This document shows positions 44,201 through 50,503 of a DNA stretch of 64,000 bases, one piece after another. Position numbers and translations under genes: made by a program. Within the stretch, counting starts at the first letter, position 1. Each line of letters opens with the position of its first letter. Location of the stretch: contig CAXIPT010000009.1 in NCBI GenBank assembly GCA_964030475.1, forward strand, positions 4,135,286-4,199,285. The letters are read 5' to 3'. The notes below the pieces were generated by a model that did no database searches, had not been told where the DNA came from, and saw only the letters and a list, made by a program, of their open reading frames with translations. This stretch comes from Tethya wilhelma. Lineage: Eukaryota; Porifera; Demospongiae; Tethyida; Tethyidae.

Positions 44201-45462
44201 ACACAATACAAAATGTTTATCACCATAAAAATCTAGCAAGACAAAGTTAAGCCTTCACACTTGCTCAGAAGCTCTTTTAGGCTGATTACCAACAGAATGT
44301 AAGGCCTAAAGCTTACAGAAACTTTCCAAAGCACTCGTAGAGAGCGCTAGTCAAAAGTTACACCCACGCAATTTTGTTCTCACTTACTTACTTACTTACT
44401 TACTTACTTCCTTCCTTACTGACTTACTTGAACGAGGTTTCCAGACAAACAGAAGAATTTGAGCTAGCTTTGACAACACAAAGTAACTTCTTTTCATCCG
44501 AACTAGGGTCTTTTACCCTCGTTTACTGCCTAAATGTGTTAAAACAAGAGCTAGAAAGCTTTGAAACTTCAGTATAAATTTGTGTACTTCATGTGTAGCC
44601 ATTTTTCTAGTAGAGTTCAAAGGTCGTTGTCTCATCCACGTGGCATTTAATGCGCATGCGCGTTAGCCACATACTACTACTCAAGTATTTTTGTAGAGAC
44701 TAACCAGTCTCTGAGAGTCTCCTCACTGTAGTGTTGAAAAAAGTGAATGAACAAGTAGTAAAAATTTCAAAAAAATAAGCAGTGTAGGAATGGGCAGTGC
44801 TATAAAAAGTATTGGAACAAGGAATGGTCTCAATTTCGGCACATGACTACTTCATTTTTGTGCCCAAGTTTTGGCCAGTAATCTAACTCTGCCTGCTATA
44901 TTTTATTCCACCTTTTAGCAAAGTGATAAGATTTGTGATACTCGTTAGCTATTCAAGTAGAGCTCATTCTTTGAACCATCCATTTACGACAAATAGCTAT
45001 AAATTAATTATATATGAGGGATCAAAAGTGAAAATGAAGTAGTCATGTGCCGAAATTGAGACCATTCCTTGTTCCAATACTTTTTATAGCACTGCCCATT
45101 CCTACACTGCTTATTTTTTTGAAATTTTTACTACTTGTATATATACATGCGCATGTATTTCAGTAGTTCTAATTTGCTCAGCCTGACAGTTAAATTGAAG
45201 AAATAATAATTATTATTAGTCAATATTATAATTATGCTATACCTATGCGCGTACTGGTAAAATTCTATTATTATAGTCTCTGTTTATTTTTTCAATTTTG
45301 AAGTGGTGTATTATCTTTTCCTCAGCTGTTTGCGTACCACCATGTGATAATGGCAACTGCACCATGCCTGGATTGTGTAGCTCTGCTGGAACACGGTGTC
45401 CAGAAGGCTTGTTGTTGTTGTTGTTGTTTTATTGTTGTTTTATAATCTTTATAATAATATAG
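8417..45462 (+). CDS. Gene 1: secreted or surface protein, 6 SRCR + NIDO + 3 EGF-like, 19 exons
   Basis: Complete model of 1063 residues. Signal peptide about 1-25; SRCR1 26-144; SRCR2 145-257; SRCR3 258-374; SRCR4 375-489; SRCR5 490-599; SRCR6 600-717; NIDO 718-952; EGF1 953-986; EGF2 987-1018; partial EGF3 1019-1046; hydrophobic tail 1047-1063. All 18 introns are GT-AG and all phases agree. Each SRCR domain is a phase 1-1 module split by a phase-2 intron and has the six-cysteine group A pattern; group A domains are known to be split over exons. SRCR, NIDO and EGF domains are extracellular binding or adhesion modules, so a cell-surface recognition or matrix role is inferred, not shown. The ligand is unknown. 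A tandem duplicate starts 422 bp downstream. Confidence 0.88.
8493..10275. other. Gene 1 intron 1
   Basis: Non-coding, 1783 bp. The counterpart in the duplicate (45970-47026) is 1057 bp and matches in blocks (for example AGAAGTGGTCAGAGTTAT and GAAGTTATCAT); roughly 0.7 kb near 9040-9715 is extra here. A weak hairpin-like repeat lies at about 9905-9985. Confidence 0.6.
10276..10486 (+). CDS. Gene 1 exon 2: SRCR1, first half
   Basis: Phase 1 in, phase 2 out. It encodes [24 protein letters not shown] and [12 protein letters not shown], the hallmark N-terminal half of an SRCR domain with the first two cysteines of the group A set. Acceptor TTACAG, donor GG/GTAAGA. It is almost identical to 47027-47237. 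Confidence 0.93.
10487..11695. other. Gene 1 intron 2
   Basis: Non-coding, 1209 bp. Collinear with the 1104-bp intron of the duplicate at 47238-48341 and free of recognisable large insertions, so it reflects the ancestral intron. Confidence 0.65.
11696..11841 (+). CDS. Gene 1 exon 3: SRCR1, second half
   Basis: Phase 2 in, phase 1 out. Encodes [26 protein letters not shown]: the last four cysteines of a group A SRCR. Ends TATAAAG/GTAAAT. The duplicate's matching exon is 48342-48487. Confidence 0.93.
11936..12135. repeat. Dispersed repeat, copy at 21938-22130
   Basis: The shared blocks AGGAATGGCAC, GCGCAATACAAATATTCACG, CAAAAACTGAGCGCTT, ACTAAAAGGCTTCT and CCAAACCTCCAATT occur in the same order in both copies. 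No coding capacity; ends not resolved. Confidence 0.6.
12423..12579. mobile_element. 157-bp inverted-repeat element in a larger repeat
   Basis: Ends are inverted copies of TGGCTAGAGTACCGGT. It interrupts the dispersed sequence GCGATTTTTTT...ATCTGACG, part of which is present on both sides, consistent with a duplication whose exact length is blurred by the T run. Confidence 0.55.
12581..13255 (+). repeat. Long dispersed repeat, inverted copy at 60770-61375
   Basis: Shares with the reverse strand of 60770-61375 the blocks GCGAGCCATAATCATTGCTA, GAACTGACAGACAGG, AAAATCACGATGAAC and GCATGCGCTGTA in the same order. It contains no long frame. Likely two copies of one non-autonomous element. Confidence 0.6.
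15393..15726 (+). mobile_element. CAGTGGCG-type element, 334 bp
   Basis: Inverted ends GTAGCCAGG and CCTGGCTACGCCACTG. The flanks aatat and aatac fit a 5-bp target duplication with one change. The interior is shared with about 30158-30505 (TTTTGTGCGACCG, AGCCCCTCCCATTCATTAAA, AAAGCGTAA). Confidence 0.7.
16420..16462. mobile_element. 43-bp mini-hairpin with 9-bp target duplication
   Basis: TAGCCTCGTCCCCAGG and its inverted copy flank a loop of about 11 bp. The 9-mer GGGCATAGC lies directly on both sides (16411-16419 and 16463-16471). Same ends as 280-350 and 59228-59302. Confidence 0.75.
16472..17813. mobile_element. 1.34-kb element, TAGTCTCG ends, 9-bp target duplication
   Basis: Ends TAGTCTCGTGAGCCAGACGT and an inverted near-copy. 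A second inverted block (GTAACTGTTGACCACTTT and complement) lies just inside. GGGCATAGC flanks it at 16463-16471 and 17814-17822, so three copies of this 9-mer bracket two elements. It contains the hAT-like insertion 16689-17539. The same left end starts again at about 63941. Confidence 0.7.
16689..17539. mobile_element. hAT-like non-autonomous element, 851 bp
   Basis: Terminal inverted repeats CAAGGGGCCCGCAACG and CGTTGTGGGGCCCTCG, with a perfect 8-bp target duplication ACAATTAT (16681-16688 and 17540-17547). An 8-bp duplication and CAAGGGG-type ends fit the hAT superfamily. Both subterminal regions are packed with GAAATCA-like heptamers on the same strand. Confidence 0.75.
19655..19767. mobile_element. 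Short remnant of the composite element
   Basis: Only end pieces of the family remain: CTACCGTACGTATGATA, ACACAATACAAAATGTTGG, CCAATACTTTTT and CCCATTCCTACAGAACTTAT. It abuts the splice acceptor region of exon 4. Confidence 0.5.
19781..19979 (+). CDS. Gene 1 exon 4: SRCR2, first half
   Basis: Phase 1 in, phase 2 out. Encodes [28 protein letters not shown] and [13 protein letters not shown]. Acceptor TTGATAG, donor GG/GTAAGA. The duplicate's version (48650-48848) has CRQ instead of CHQ. Confidence 0.92.
19980..20884. other. Gene 1 intron 4
   Basis: Non-coding, 905 bp. Largely alignable with the first part of the duplicate's intron, except that about 70 bp near 20556-20630 is inverted relative to 49105-49175. 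Confidence 0.5.
20885..21024 (+). CDS. Gene 1 exon 5: SRCR2, second half
   Basis: Phase 2 in, phase 1 out. Encodes [26 protein letters not shown]: cysteines 3-6 of the domain. The first 34 bases are repeated at 50469-50502 in the truncated duplicate. Confidence 0.92.
21089..21290 (+). CDS. Gene 1 exon 6: SRCR3, first half
   Basis: Follows a 64-bp intron. Encodes [40 protein letters not shown]. One extra cysteine (ICC) lies next to the normal WG-x-x-C position, giving this domain seven in all. Donor GG/GTATGA. Confidence 0.92.
21938..22130. repeat. Dispersed repeat, second copy
   Basis: Same family as 11936-12135, with the same block order. Followed by short TTC-rich runs in both places. Confidence 0.55.
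22171..22342. mobile_element. 172-bp inverted-repeat element
   Basis: Ends TAAGATCTGGAAAATTCTGA and an inverted near-copy ending CCAGATCTTA; further in, TTAGATTCTAAAT pairs with its complement. Non-coding. Confidence 0.65.
22658..22806 (+). CDS. Gene 1 exon 7: SRCR3, second half
   Basis: Phase 2 in, phase 1 out. Encodes [30 protein letters not shown]. Acceptor TGGCAG, donor AAAG/GTATAC. Confidence 0.92.
23052..23954 (+). mobile_element. Composite TA-target element in intron 7
   Basis: Starts TCATACATACAGTAGTAC, contains GGCCGACTGTCCCATAG, an NRF1-like TGCGCATGCGCA (23515-23526), then the palindromic unit with CGGCACATGACTACTTCATT and its complement, ending ACTACTTG. Intron 7 (22807-24020) holds nothing else. 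Confidence 0.7.
24021..24219 (+). CDS. Gene 1 exon 8: SRCR4, first half
   Basis: Phase 1 in, phase 2 out. Encodes [42 protein letters not shown]. Closely similar to exon 12, suggesting internal domain duplication. Confidence 0.92.
24577..24722 (+). CDS. Gene 1 exon 9: SRCR4, second half
   Basis: Phase 2 in, phase 1 out. Encodes [29 protein letters not shown]. Intron 8 (24220-24576) before it is 357 bp with a T run and nothing else. Confidence 0.92.
25189..25340. mobile_element. 152-bp palindromic element
   Basis: Ends ACTGCAAAAACTGAGGTGTG and the inverted CACACCACAGTTTTTGCAGT, flanked by TA. Interior AT-rich. Confidence 0.65.
25407..25753. mobile_element. 347-bp palindromic element
   Basis: Inverted ends GTAACATGAACAAGTAAAT and complement; arms continue through AGCAAGTAAATTGCCACTTT, CCATTATCGGCC and AAACAACACTTTGACAAA. 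A half copy lies at about 26291-26480. Confidence 0.65.
25760..26264. mobile_element. Tc1/mariner-pogo-like remnant
   Basis: Ends resemble inverted copies around GACTCTCC...GGAGAGTC with ACTG/TA at the right edge. Internal phrases about GGACA and GTGTCC are like those of 38890-39531. No transposase frame. Confidence 0.5.
27209..28198 (-). mobile_element. Composite TA-target element, 990 bp
   Basis: Reverse orientation: starts CAAGTAGTAAAAA after TA and ends CGTATGA before TA. The left arm of the surrounding element (24778-28279) shows the uninterrupted site near 24860 (ATAGTATATCAAGAGATG), giving an independent empty site. Confidence 0.8.
28317..28518 (+). CDS. Gene 1 exon 10: SRCR5, first half
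   Basis: Phase 1 in, phase 2 out. Encodes [43 protein letters not shown]. The usual GRLEV is AGVLQI here. Donor GA/GTAAGT. Confidence 0.92.
29142..30092 (+). mobile_element. Composite element, 5' end lost
   Basis: Begins TAGTAGGAATGGGTCGACTG (the CATACGTACGG tip is missing) and ends ATACTACTTG. NRF1-like TGCGCATGCGCA at 29698-29709. The palindromic unit has CGGCACATGACTACTTCATT and complement. Confidence 0.7.
29426..29501. mobile_element. 76-bp hairpin inserted in a composite element
   Basis: Perfect 25-bp arms starting CTATCGAGCTAGACCCTCC. AACTTTGACT lies just outside both ends (within 4 bases), consistent with a 9-10-bp target duplication. Confidence 0.65.
30158..30505 (+). mobile_element. 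CAGTGGCG-type element, second copy
   Basis: Shares its interior with 15393-15726 and ends CCCTACGCCACTG. The left end is decayed (AAGGCTACAAG). Confidence 0.6.
31073..31200 (+). CDS. Gene 1 exon 11: SRCR5, second half
   Basis: Phase 2 in, phase 1 out. Encodes [26 protein letters not shown]. It is 12-21 bp shorter than its sister exons and lacks the usual VPIWL, so this is the most divergent SRCR. Followed by a 70-bp intron. Confidence 0.88.
31271..31475 (+). CDS. Gene 1 exon 12: SRCR6, first half
   Basis: Phase 1 in, phase 2 out. Encodes [42 protein letters not shown]. Donor AG/GTAAGC. Confidence 0.92.
31635..31783 (+). CDS. Gene 1 exon 13: SRCR6, second half
   Basis: Phase 2 in, phase 1 out. 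Encodes [28 protein letters not shown]. Last of the SRCR modules; the next coding exon is 3.5 kb away. Confidence 0.92.
31981..34946 (+). mobile_element. Composite element split by another insertion
   Basis: The tip TCATACATACGGTAGTACG at 31981 (after TA) is cut from the rest, which resumes as TAGTAGGAATGGGTCGACTG at 33702 and ends TATACTTG at 34946. The gap is exactly the element 32015-33701. Confidence 0.75.
32015..33701. mobile_element. Tc1/mariner-like non-autonomous element with long inverted arms
   Basis: Ends CAGTGCTCCAACTGAA and the inverted TTCAGTTGGAGCACTG, flanked by TA on both sides: a TA duplication and CAGTG ends fit Tc1/mariner. Blocks at about 32430-32680 and 33120-33420 are inverted copies of one another. 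The centre (32700-33110) is unique sequence with a frame MVVAQTTG followed by a GTAAAC donor-like site; a captured fragment is possible but weak. Confidence 0.7.
35270..35427 (+). CDS. Gene 1 exon 14: NIDO domain, part 1
   Basis: Phase 1 in, phase 0 out. Encodes [34 protein letters not shown]: the opening of a NIDO (nidogen extracellular) domain with its FKFYG...LY signature. The acceptor AAACAG directly follows a (CA)n tract. Confidence 0.87.
35657..36382 (+). mobile_element. Composite element, internally deleted
   Basis: TCATACGTACGGTAGTACGT at 35657, GGCCGACTG, then a jump to the distal half; ends ACTACTTG at 36382. About 300 bp of the usual interior is missing. Flanked by CA on the left rather than TA. 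Confidence 0.65.
36829..37059 (+). mobile_element. CAGTGGCG-type element, short relative
   Basis: Inverted ends CAGGCCTGTAGCCAGG and CCTGGCTACGGGTTTG, flanks tatat and tatac. The rest of intron 14 (35428-37936) shows no gene. Confidence 0.55.
37937..38260 (+). CDS. Gene 1 exon 15: NIDO domain, core
   Basis: Phase 0 both sides, 108 codons. Encodes [33 protein letters not shown] and [11 protein letters not shown], matching the NIDO order V-x-N-G-x-[IL]-S-F, APFW-like, Y/F-RE, and TW-Y/V. With exons 14 and 16 it forms a full domain. Confidence 0.9.
38523..38745 (+). CDS. Gene 1 exon 16: NIDO domain, end
   Basis: Phase 0 in, phase 1 out. Encodes [20 protein letters not shown], then [12 protein letters not shown] and GLYIFQVDG: the NTFQ-x-L-x-TDG and Y-x-x-IQW elements that close NIDO domains. 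Donor GATG/GTAAGT. Confidence 0.9.
38890..39531. mobile_element. Tc1/mariner-pogo-like non-autonomous element, 642 bp
   Basis: CAGTCGAACCTCCAATAGCA at one end and GTTCGGAGCTTCAACTG at the other, each flanked by TA. Repeated phrases GAGAAGCGGAC and GTGTCC. No long frame. Confidence 0.65.
39688..41304 (-). mobile_element. Composite element with duplication at a gap and a nested insertion
   Basis: Reverse orientation, ending CGTATGA before TA at 41304. A single N at 40246 is followed by a second copy of about 230 bp already seen before it. An element at 40732-41094 is inserted within. NRF1-like TGCGCATGCGCA at 40164-40175 and 40429-40440. Confidence 0.65.
40732..41094 (+). mobile_element. CAGTGGCG element, 363 bp, 5-bp target duplication
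   Basis: Ends CAGTGGCGGATCCAGG and CCTAGATCCGCCACTG, flanked by GTGGC on both sides. Sister composite copies (near 28030 and 56175) show the uninterrupted site TGGTGGCTTCC or TTGTGGCTTC with GTGGC once. An inverted close relative is at 59334-59700. Confidence 0.8.
42397..42498 (+). CDS. Gene 1 exon 17: EGF-like domain 1
   Basis: Phase 1-1 module. Six cysteines in EGF order: [26 protein letters not shown]. The GWTG-x-x-C ending is typical. No calcium-binding D-x-D/N-E start. Confidence 0.92.
42746..42841 (+). CDS. Gene 1 exon 18: EGF-like domain 2
   Basis: Phase 1-1 module: [20 protein letters not shown] followed by [11 protein letters not shown] nearly identical exon is at 61561-61656 (two synonymous changes seen). 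Confidence 0.92.
42959..43988 (+). mobile_element. Composite TA-target element, full length, 1030 bp
   Basis: Starts TCATACGTACGGTAGTACGT after TA and ends ATACTTG before TA. 5' body, NRF1-like ACGCATGCGCA, then the palindromic unit whose arms are about 80 bp (GTAGGAATGGGCAGTG...CACATGACTACTTC). The related intron near 61778 lacks it. Confidence 0.85.
44152..45137 (+). mobile_element. Composite TA-target element, full length, 986 bp
   Basis: Same structure, starting at 44152 after TA and ending CTACTTG before TA. It carries TGCGCATGCGCG at 44651-44662 and a (TTAC)n tract at about 44379-44410. The paralogous site near 61923 (GGCTTGTACATGTATTTAG) is empty. Confidence 0.85.
45326..45462 (+). 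CDS. Gene 1 exon 19: incomplete EGF3 and hydrophobic C-terminus
   Basis: Phase 1 in, stop TAG at 45460. Encodes [24 protein letters not shown] and then 17 hydrophobic residues (six Leu, [11 protein letters not shown]) to the stop. The Leu run is read from (TTG)6 at 45409-45426. Five EGF cysteines are present; the sixth is missing where the repeat begins. Small residues (SSAG), a short spacer and a hydrophobic end with no charged tail have the layout of a GPI-anchor signal; a tail anchor is an alternative. Confidence 0.7.
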
Positions 45463-45884
45463 CTAATTTGAACCCTGCAATTATAAAAGTTAAATTATAA
45501 TCATTGTTATAAGTTTATGATGCATATACAGAAGCTAAAAGGCATTCACTGTTGGTATTTCTGTTTTGTAGTGGTTCGAACAATCTTATGGATATAACTT
45601 GGTAGTGTGTCTTTTTATCTTGAATCTTGAATAATGTGTTCTTCTGTCCGTGCTGACCACAACAATATTATTATTATGTCAACCAAAAGTATAACTAGCA
45701 TCTTACGTTAGGGCACCGGAAATATAAATCTAATTAACTTGTTCATCACAGACATAATTATTATTATGACGTTGACAATGACGAATAGTACTGTCACAAA
45801 ACGTCAAAACACAAACACTTGAACTTTTTGTTGAAAGCACATCAGAGAGCCACCCGCCTGGTGACAAGCATGCAGGCCAGTGTT
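45463..45884. other. Spacer between gene 1 and gene 2
   Basis: Only 422 bp, AT-rich. It must hold the 3' UTR of gene 1 and the promoter of gene 2. No canonical AATAAA or TATA box stands out. From about 45815 the 5' UTR blocks shared with gene 1 begin. Confidence 0.5.
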
Positions 45885-45969
45885 ATGGAGGTTGAAAAGC
45901 TCATCAGAGTTATTACAGTAACTATGCTGTGGATGCAGCAAACAGCAATTGGAAGTTCCGCTGAAATTG
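45885..45969 (+). CDS. Gene 2 exon 1: signal peptide
   Basis: [18 protein letters not shown] as in gene 1, then QTAIGSSAEI, three codons longer. Donor ATTG/GTAGGT, phase 1. An in-frame upstream ATG at 45870 would add MQASV; the gene 1 5' UTR has a stop instead, so 45885 is preferred. Confidence 0.82.
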
Positions 45970-48900
45970 GTAGGTTGACGGTCCGTATAATTATACTGAT
46001 GTGAGGCTTTTCACTTACTGTATTGCTCATCAGTTATAACTAAATCCATGCACTCAACTGTAATGGTCTAATAGATTCTCAAGCTATATTAGTTGGATTC
46101 ACTGTATATGAGGGGGTAAAAATTAATATCATTAACAAGTGAAACTGCATGACAAACATTTTACCACATTTATTGTGACTGTTCGACATCTTAGTATCTA
46201 GAGTGCAACCCCCAAATAAAATCAAATAATTAAGCTTCGACTGCTTAACAAGGGCTATATCTCTCATGCATAGGCAATGTTTTGAGATGGCATTTATTAG
46301 AATACTGTGTTTGATTGTACGTGGCTCATGAAAATGCATGCATGCAGCATTTTTTTTTCATTAGTTATATATAGATATTAAACATAATAATTGCAAAGAT
46401 TGCCAAGTTCATCAAGCTTTATAATACAAACTACAGATGAATAACTGTACTTTCATGAGGTTAATAGGTTTTATTGAGGTTGCACCTATATAGCTGAACC
46501 CATGATAATCAATACCACCCAGGAAGTGGTCGGAGTTATATCAAAATAGAATTCTTGATAATTATGAATACTGATCATGATGTGCTGAGTCTAGCTAGCA
46601 GAGTTTGGAAGTTATCATAGTGCACTCACTCCTTGGTGTTATAGCTTTCTATAATTATACTTACTCCAACAATCAAGCTTTTTCTCATACATCTACATTC
46701 CTGCCTGGCACCCATGCCCTTGGTGTCACTCATGGCACATGATTTTGAAGACTATAGCTATGTATGCAGGTCCTACCCACACTTACCACTATATAGTGTG
46801 TGGAGAGGGTCTGGTTTACAAGGCTTGAACACAAGAACAACATCAGCACCAAGAGTAAAGCCATAGCATATGATACACATACTTGTGGTTAAGAGCATCT
46901 GCAAATGAAAACTAATTAACCACACCGTGATTCTTAAATGGGGAAACAACCAGAAATTGTGTACTTACTATACCTGTGAGACTAGCAACATGGTTAGTAC
47001 TTACTTAATATCTACATTCATTACAGCCCCTGCTCCTCTCAGGCTGGTGCCTGTCTTAGGCCCAGACTTCATAGACAACAATGCTGGTCGTCTTGAGGTG
47101 TTCCTAAATAATCAATGGGGCACAGTGTGTGGTTCTGGATTTGATGGCGATGATGCTACTGTTGCATGTCGTCAGTTGGGATTTGATGGATATACCTACT
47201 ATTCTACTGTTGTTGCAAGAAAAGCCACACCAGTTGGGTGCGTTAATTCAAGTGCTATATGCATGGTGTGTATAATGATAAACACTGATTGGGATGAGCC
47301 TGCATGAGTAAGCCATTGTATTGGCGAGTGCAACTAGTGATTTCCATGTATAAATGACTGACCGACTATGAGGCTAATAATTCTTAGGGTACCATGAATT
47401 AGCGCTATATACTGTTGAGCACAGCTGCTTACAGAAGCTCAAGGCTCCACCTCAATCTCTCAGCAAACAACTTTTATGAGCTACAAACAATGCAGGATTC
47501 TTTATGCTAATTTGGGGAAACAAACCTTGTGCTTGTGTCAGAGGAACTACTTCACTTCACTCCTTTGCATCAGCCTGGCTTCCAATCTCTTGGCTAAGTG
47601 CTGACTTCTCTACCGGTACTTTAGTGATGTGATGGTTGTGGCATGCATGCACATGTTGGACTTGAAAGGGATTATATACCCTATAACTACATGCTTGCAT
47701 GGTGGTCTACATCTTGAGTTAATGCATGATTGCCATTGAAGTGTTGTGATATTGTCTACTAAGAAGGATGCCCAAATGATGTAGAATGATTTTGAACTGG
47801 TTTTGTTTCCTGTTTTGACTGCATGTTGTCTGACTATAGATGCTCAACATGTGCAATTAAGGGCCAAGTATATATAGATCAGTTGAATTCAATCACTCTG
47901 GCTCTGTTTCAGTGTTCATGCACCCATGTGCTTGGCACTAAGTTTGCGTTCTGAGGGAATATTATAATCTGGCTCCAAAATACATCCTATTATTGATGCC
48001 AATAGCCCATTTAAATTAATATCTGTAGCCAGATTCCAACCAACCTAAGTATACCTATCAAAACTATCTGTCCAATCATGATATTGCCATGTATACCTTA
48101 TAGTTATTGCTCAGTTGATTTTGACTCTACCATGCACACATACTTGTACATGGTTGGTCACAATATTATGTTTTTCACTCACTGTATTAACAAAACTCTT
48201 TTGTAACTGTTTGAACACTTTGTCAATAATTACCACTTACAAATTATTATGGGCCAAGGTTTGTGGCCTACAGCATAATTATTTCAATGTTGGAATAATT
48301 ACTATTATCTGAATTATTGAGTACTAAATTTTTTCTGTCAGTCTCAGAGTGGATGATGATACAATACCCATTTGGCTAGACAACCTTCGGTGTACACTTA
48401 ATGATACAGCTATTGAAAATTGTGACCAAGAGACTTACGTGAGATTCTGTCGTCATGATCAAGATGTACTTCTTTCATGCTACAAGGGTAAATGATGATA
48501 AATGCTTGTCATTGTAGATTTGCATGCAGGTTCTATTGTACTATATCATATACACTGTAGATTTATTGACAGAAAATGAAGCTTCTATTATTGTGGGGGT
48601 ACAGTACTATACACCAGATTTAATGATGAAATTAATTTTTGTTGATCAGGTGGATCCTTGAGACTTGTGTCATCGTCCAGGTTTCTTACTAGCAATGGAC
48701 GATTAGAGATATACCTCAATGATGAATGGGGGACAGTGTGCAGCAAGGGATTTAATTTCACTGATGCTGATGTAGCATGTCGTCAACTGGGATACTTCGG
48801 TGTTTCAATTGGGCAGGAAACCTATGGCAATATTACAGAAACTCAGGGGTAAGAATACTATTCTGATAATATAGAAGTTGCCTGTGTGTGTATATCCATG

Positions 48901-50502
48901 TGCAAATCATCAAATTTAAATTGTAAATTATATATCTGCGGCACAACTTATTACAGCTGTCAACTATTTTGAAAATCAATATTTCCATCTAAAATCAATA
49001 GCATAGATTCTTCCTGATATTATGCTAGTAGGGCTAGCATTACCTTCTTTGTCTTATATTTAGGTGACTAGCTCTGGACAAGCTTTCAACAACAAGCACT
49101 GAAATTAATGGAAAAATTATTACTGTACTCTCCTATACATAATTAACAGTCAACTTCCCATGATTCTGACTAATGCACAAATTAAGCCACCAAACTCATT
49201 GTGTAATGGAAGAATCTGCACAATGAATATTGCGGTCACAACACTATACTTTCAATTCACTTTGAAAGATCATTCCTGAGGTTTGAGATCATTTAGAAAC
49301 TTACACAGTTCAGTAGAAAGCTGATGTAGTCTAGCAATAGCCACATGATTAAAATCTTCCAGGCTCTCTCCCTCCCTTTGCACGCAGATGATAATTCACG
49401 TGCAGAAAATTTAGCGGGAGAGAGCCTGGTTCGAGGCTTACATACCATGCCAGATAATGGAGAATTTCGTGTAACTAGCTTTGAACAACTAAACATAATA
49501 TACAGCAGGATAAATAGTCTGCACGTCATGGTCTCTCATCTCAACCCCATGCGTCATGCATACTAGACACATGTGCCCCACATGCAATCACATCAATTCA
49601 CGGTCAAACTGGGTATTGTGGCAACAGAGGGTTGGGACAAGAAAAGAGCAGTAAAACAAGCACACAAAGTCTCAAACATCGAAAACACACACACATGTAC
49701 ACACACACACAGTGTGCACTGCACACAGCAATCAATTAACATCCACAAATAATAAGTGGGAGGGGCCAAACAGAATGATAACTTGAGGATTTAGAGTATG
49801 TGGCCAGCATACTCAGGGGAAAACCTCTCCAAAAGCCATGTAGGAAAAAAAAAGTGCAAAACCAACAGAAAAATACAAGCCTCCACATACACACAAAAAA
49901 TAAATATTAATATTGTTCAACCACGGATTGAAGAGCTGCTGTCGATGGGCCTCTACCAAGGCCTAGTCACGGCCAAGGACCAAGGGTCCAAACACACCTC
50001 ACAGAATCACCTGAGCTGCAGAGAGTAACTCGAAAGCAGTGTGGGATGTACATAGACACATCATCATAAGAGAAGTATGTAAACAACATACCAACTACAA
50101 TGTATAGCAGAGGTCACACATATGATACCTCCACATTAAAGGGAGAAAATTTACCAGGACTGCCTGTCTGTTGCTGTAGTTGCTGAGAGTGCCACTGGAG
50201 CAACTATTTACCCCCGGTTAAATACCCAAACTGCAGCCAATCAGATTGCAGCAGGGCGCAGCATGACACGCATGCACATTCTTGGTAATAATGAGAGCTA
50301 TTTTTCCATCTAATTCACTGCGTTCAAATCTTCCAAGCTCTCTTCCTCCCTTTGCATGTGAATAATAATTAGCATGCAGAACAAATTAGCTGGAGAGACC
50401 TGGTTCGAGGCTAGTATATTAATGAATGATCTTGAGCTTAACAGTATTATTTTTTACCAAATTCATAGCTTTGCCTCACCTAATGCATCCATCTGGTTGG
50501 AT
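45885..50502 (+). CDS. Gene 2: tandem duplicate of gene 1, truncated at a gap
   Basis: Five exons follow gene 1 in order and phase: signal peptide, SRCR1 (two exons), SRCR2 first half, and the first 34 bases of SRCR2 second half, ending at the N at 50503. Coding identity with gene 1 is high by eye. Intron 3 is 162 bp against 7.9 kb in gene 1. SRCR3-6, NIDO and EGF1 are not found between 50503 and 61560. The role is presumably the same as gene 1 if the gene is intact in the animal. Confidence 0.8.
45970..47026. other. Gene 2 intron 1
   Basis: Non-coding, 1057 bp, homologous in blocks to gene 1 intron 1 but without its extra 0.7 kb. Confidence 0.55.
47027..47237 (+). CDS. Gene 2 exon 2: SRCR1, first half
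   Basis: [20 protein letters not shown] and [12 protein letters not shown], as in gene 1. The donor is GG/GTGCGT instead of GG/GTAAGA, weaker at positions +3 and +4 but still GT. Confidence 0.9.
47238..48341. other. Gene 2 intron 2
   Basis: Non-coding, 1104 bp, collinear with gene 1 intron 2; no insertion seen. Confidence 0.55.
48342..48487 (+). CDS. Gene 2 exon 3: SRCR1, second half
   Basis: Encodes [28 protein letters not shown]. Same length and phases as 11696-11841. Here the H-D-x-DV pattern is closer to the family norm than gene 1's HYHDV. Confidence 0.9.
48650..48848 (+). CDS. Gene 2 exon 4: SRCR2, first half
   Basis: Encodes [43 protein letters not shown]. Preceded by a compact 162-bp intron. 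Confidence 0.9.
48849..50468. other. Gene 2 intron 4
   Basis: Non-coding, 1620 bp. The first part aligns with gene 1 intron 4; from about 49350 it holds two related hairpins (49359-49429 and about 50334-50413) and a low-complexity stretch with a short CA run near 49690. Confidence 0.55.
49359..49429. repeat. 71-bp hairpin
   Basis: CCAGGCTCTCTCCC pairs with GGGAGAGAGCCTGG across a 43-bp loop; outer tip TTCGAGGCTTA on the right. A degenerate sister lies at about 50334-50413 (AAATCTTCCAAGCTCTCTTC). Confidence 0.6.
50469..50502 (+). CDS. Gene 2 exon 5: SRCR2, second half, broken by a gap
   Basis: Acceptor TTCATAG then codons for [11 protein letters not shown], identical in layout to gene 1 exon 5, ending at the N at 50503. 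What follows is unrelated minus-strand coding sequence. Confidence 0.8.
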
Positions 50503-50503
50503 N

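Larger units (their letters stand above)
42842..45325. other. Gene 1 intron 18 with two composite elements
   Basis: 2484 bp. Sequence outside the two elements matches the intron after the EGF exon at 61561-61656, where both elements are absent. Confidence 0.75.
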
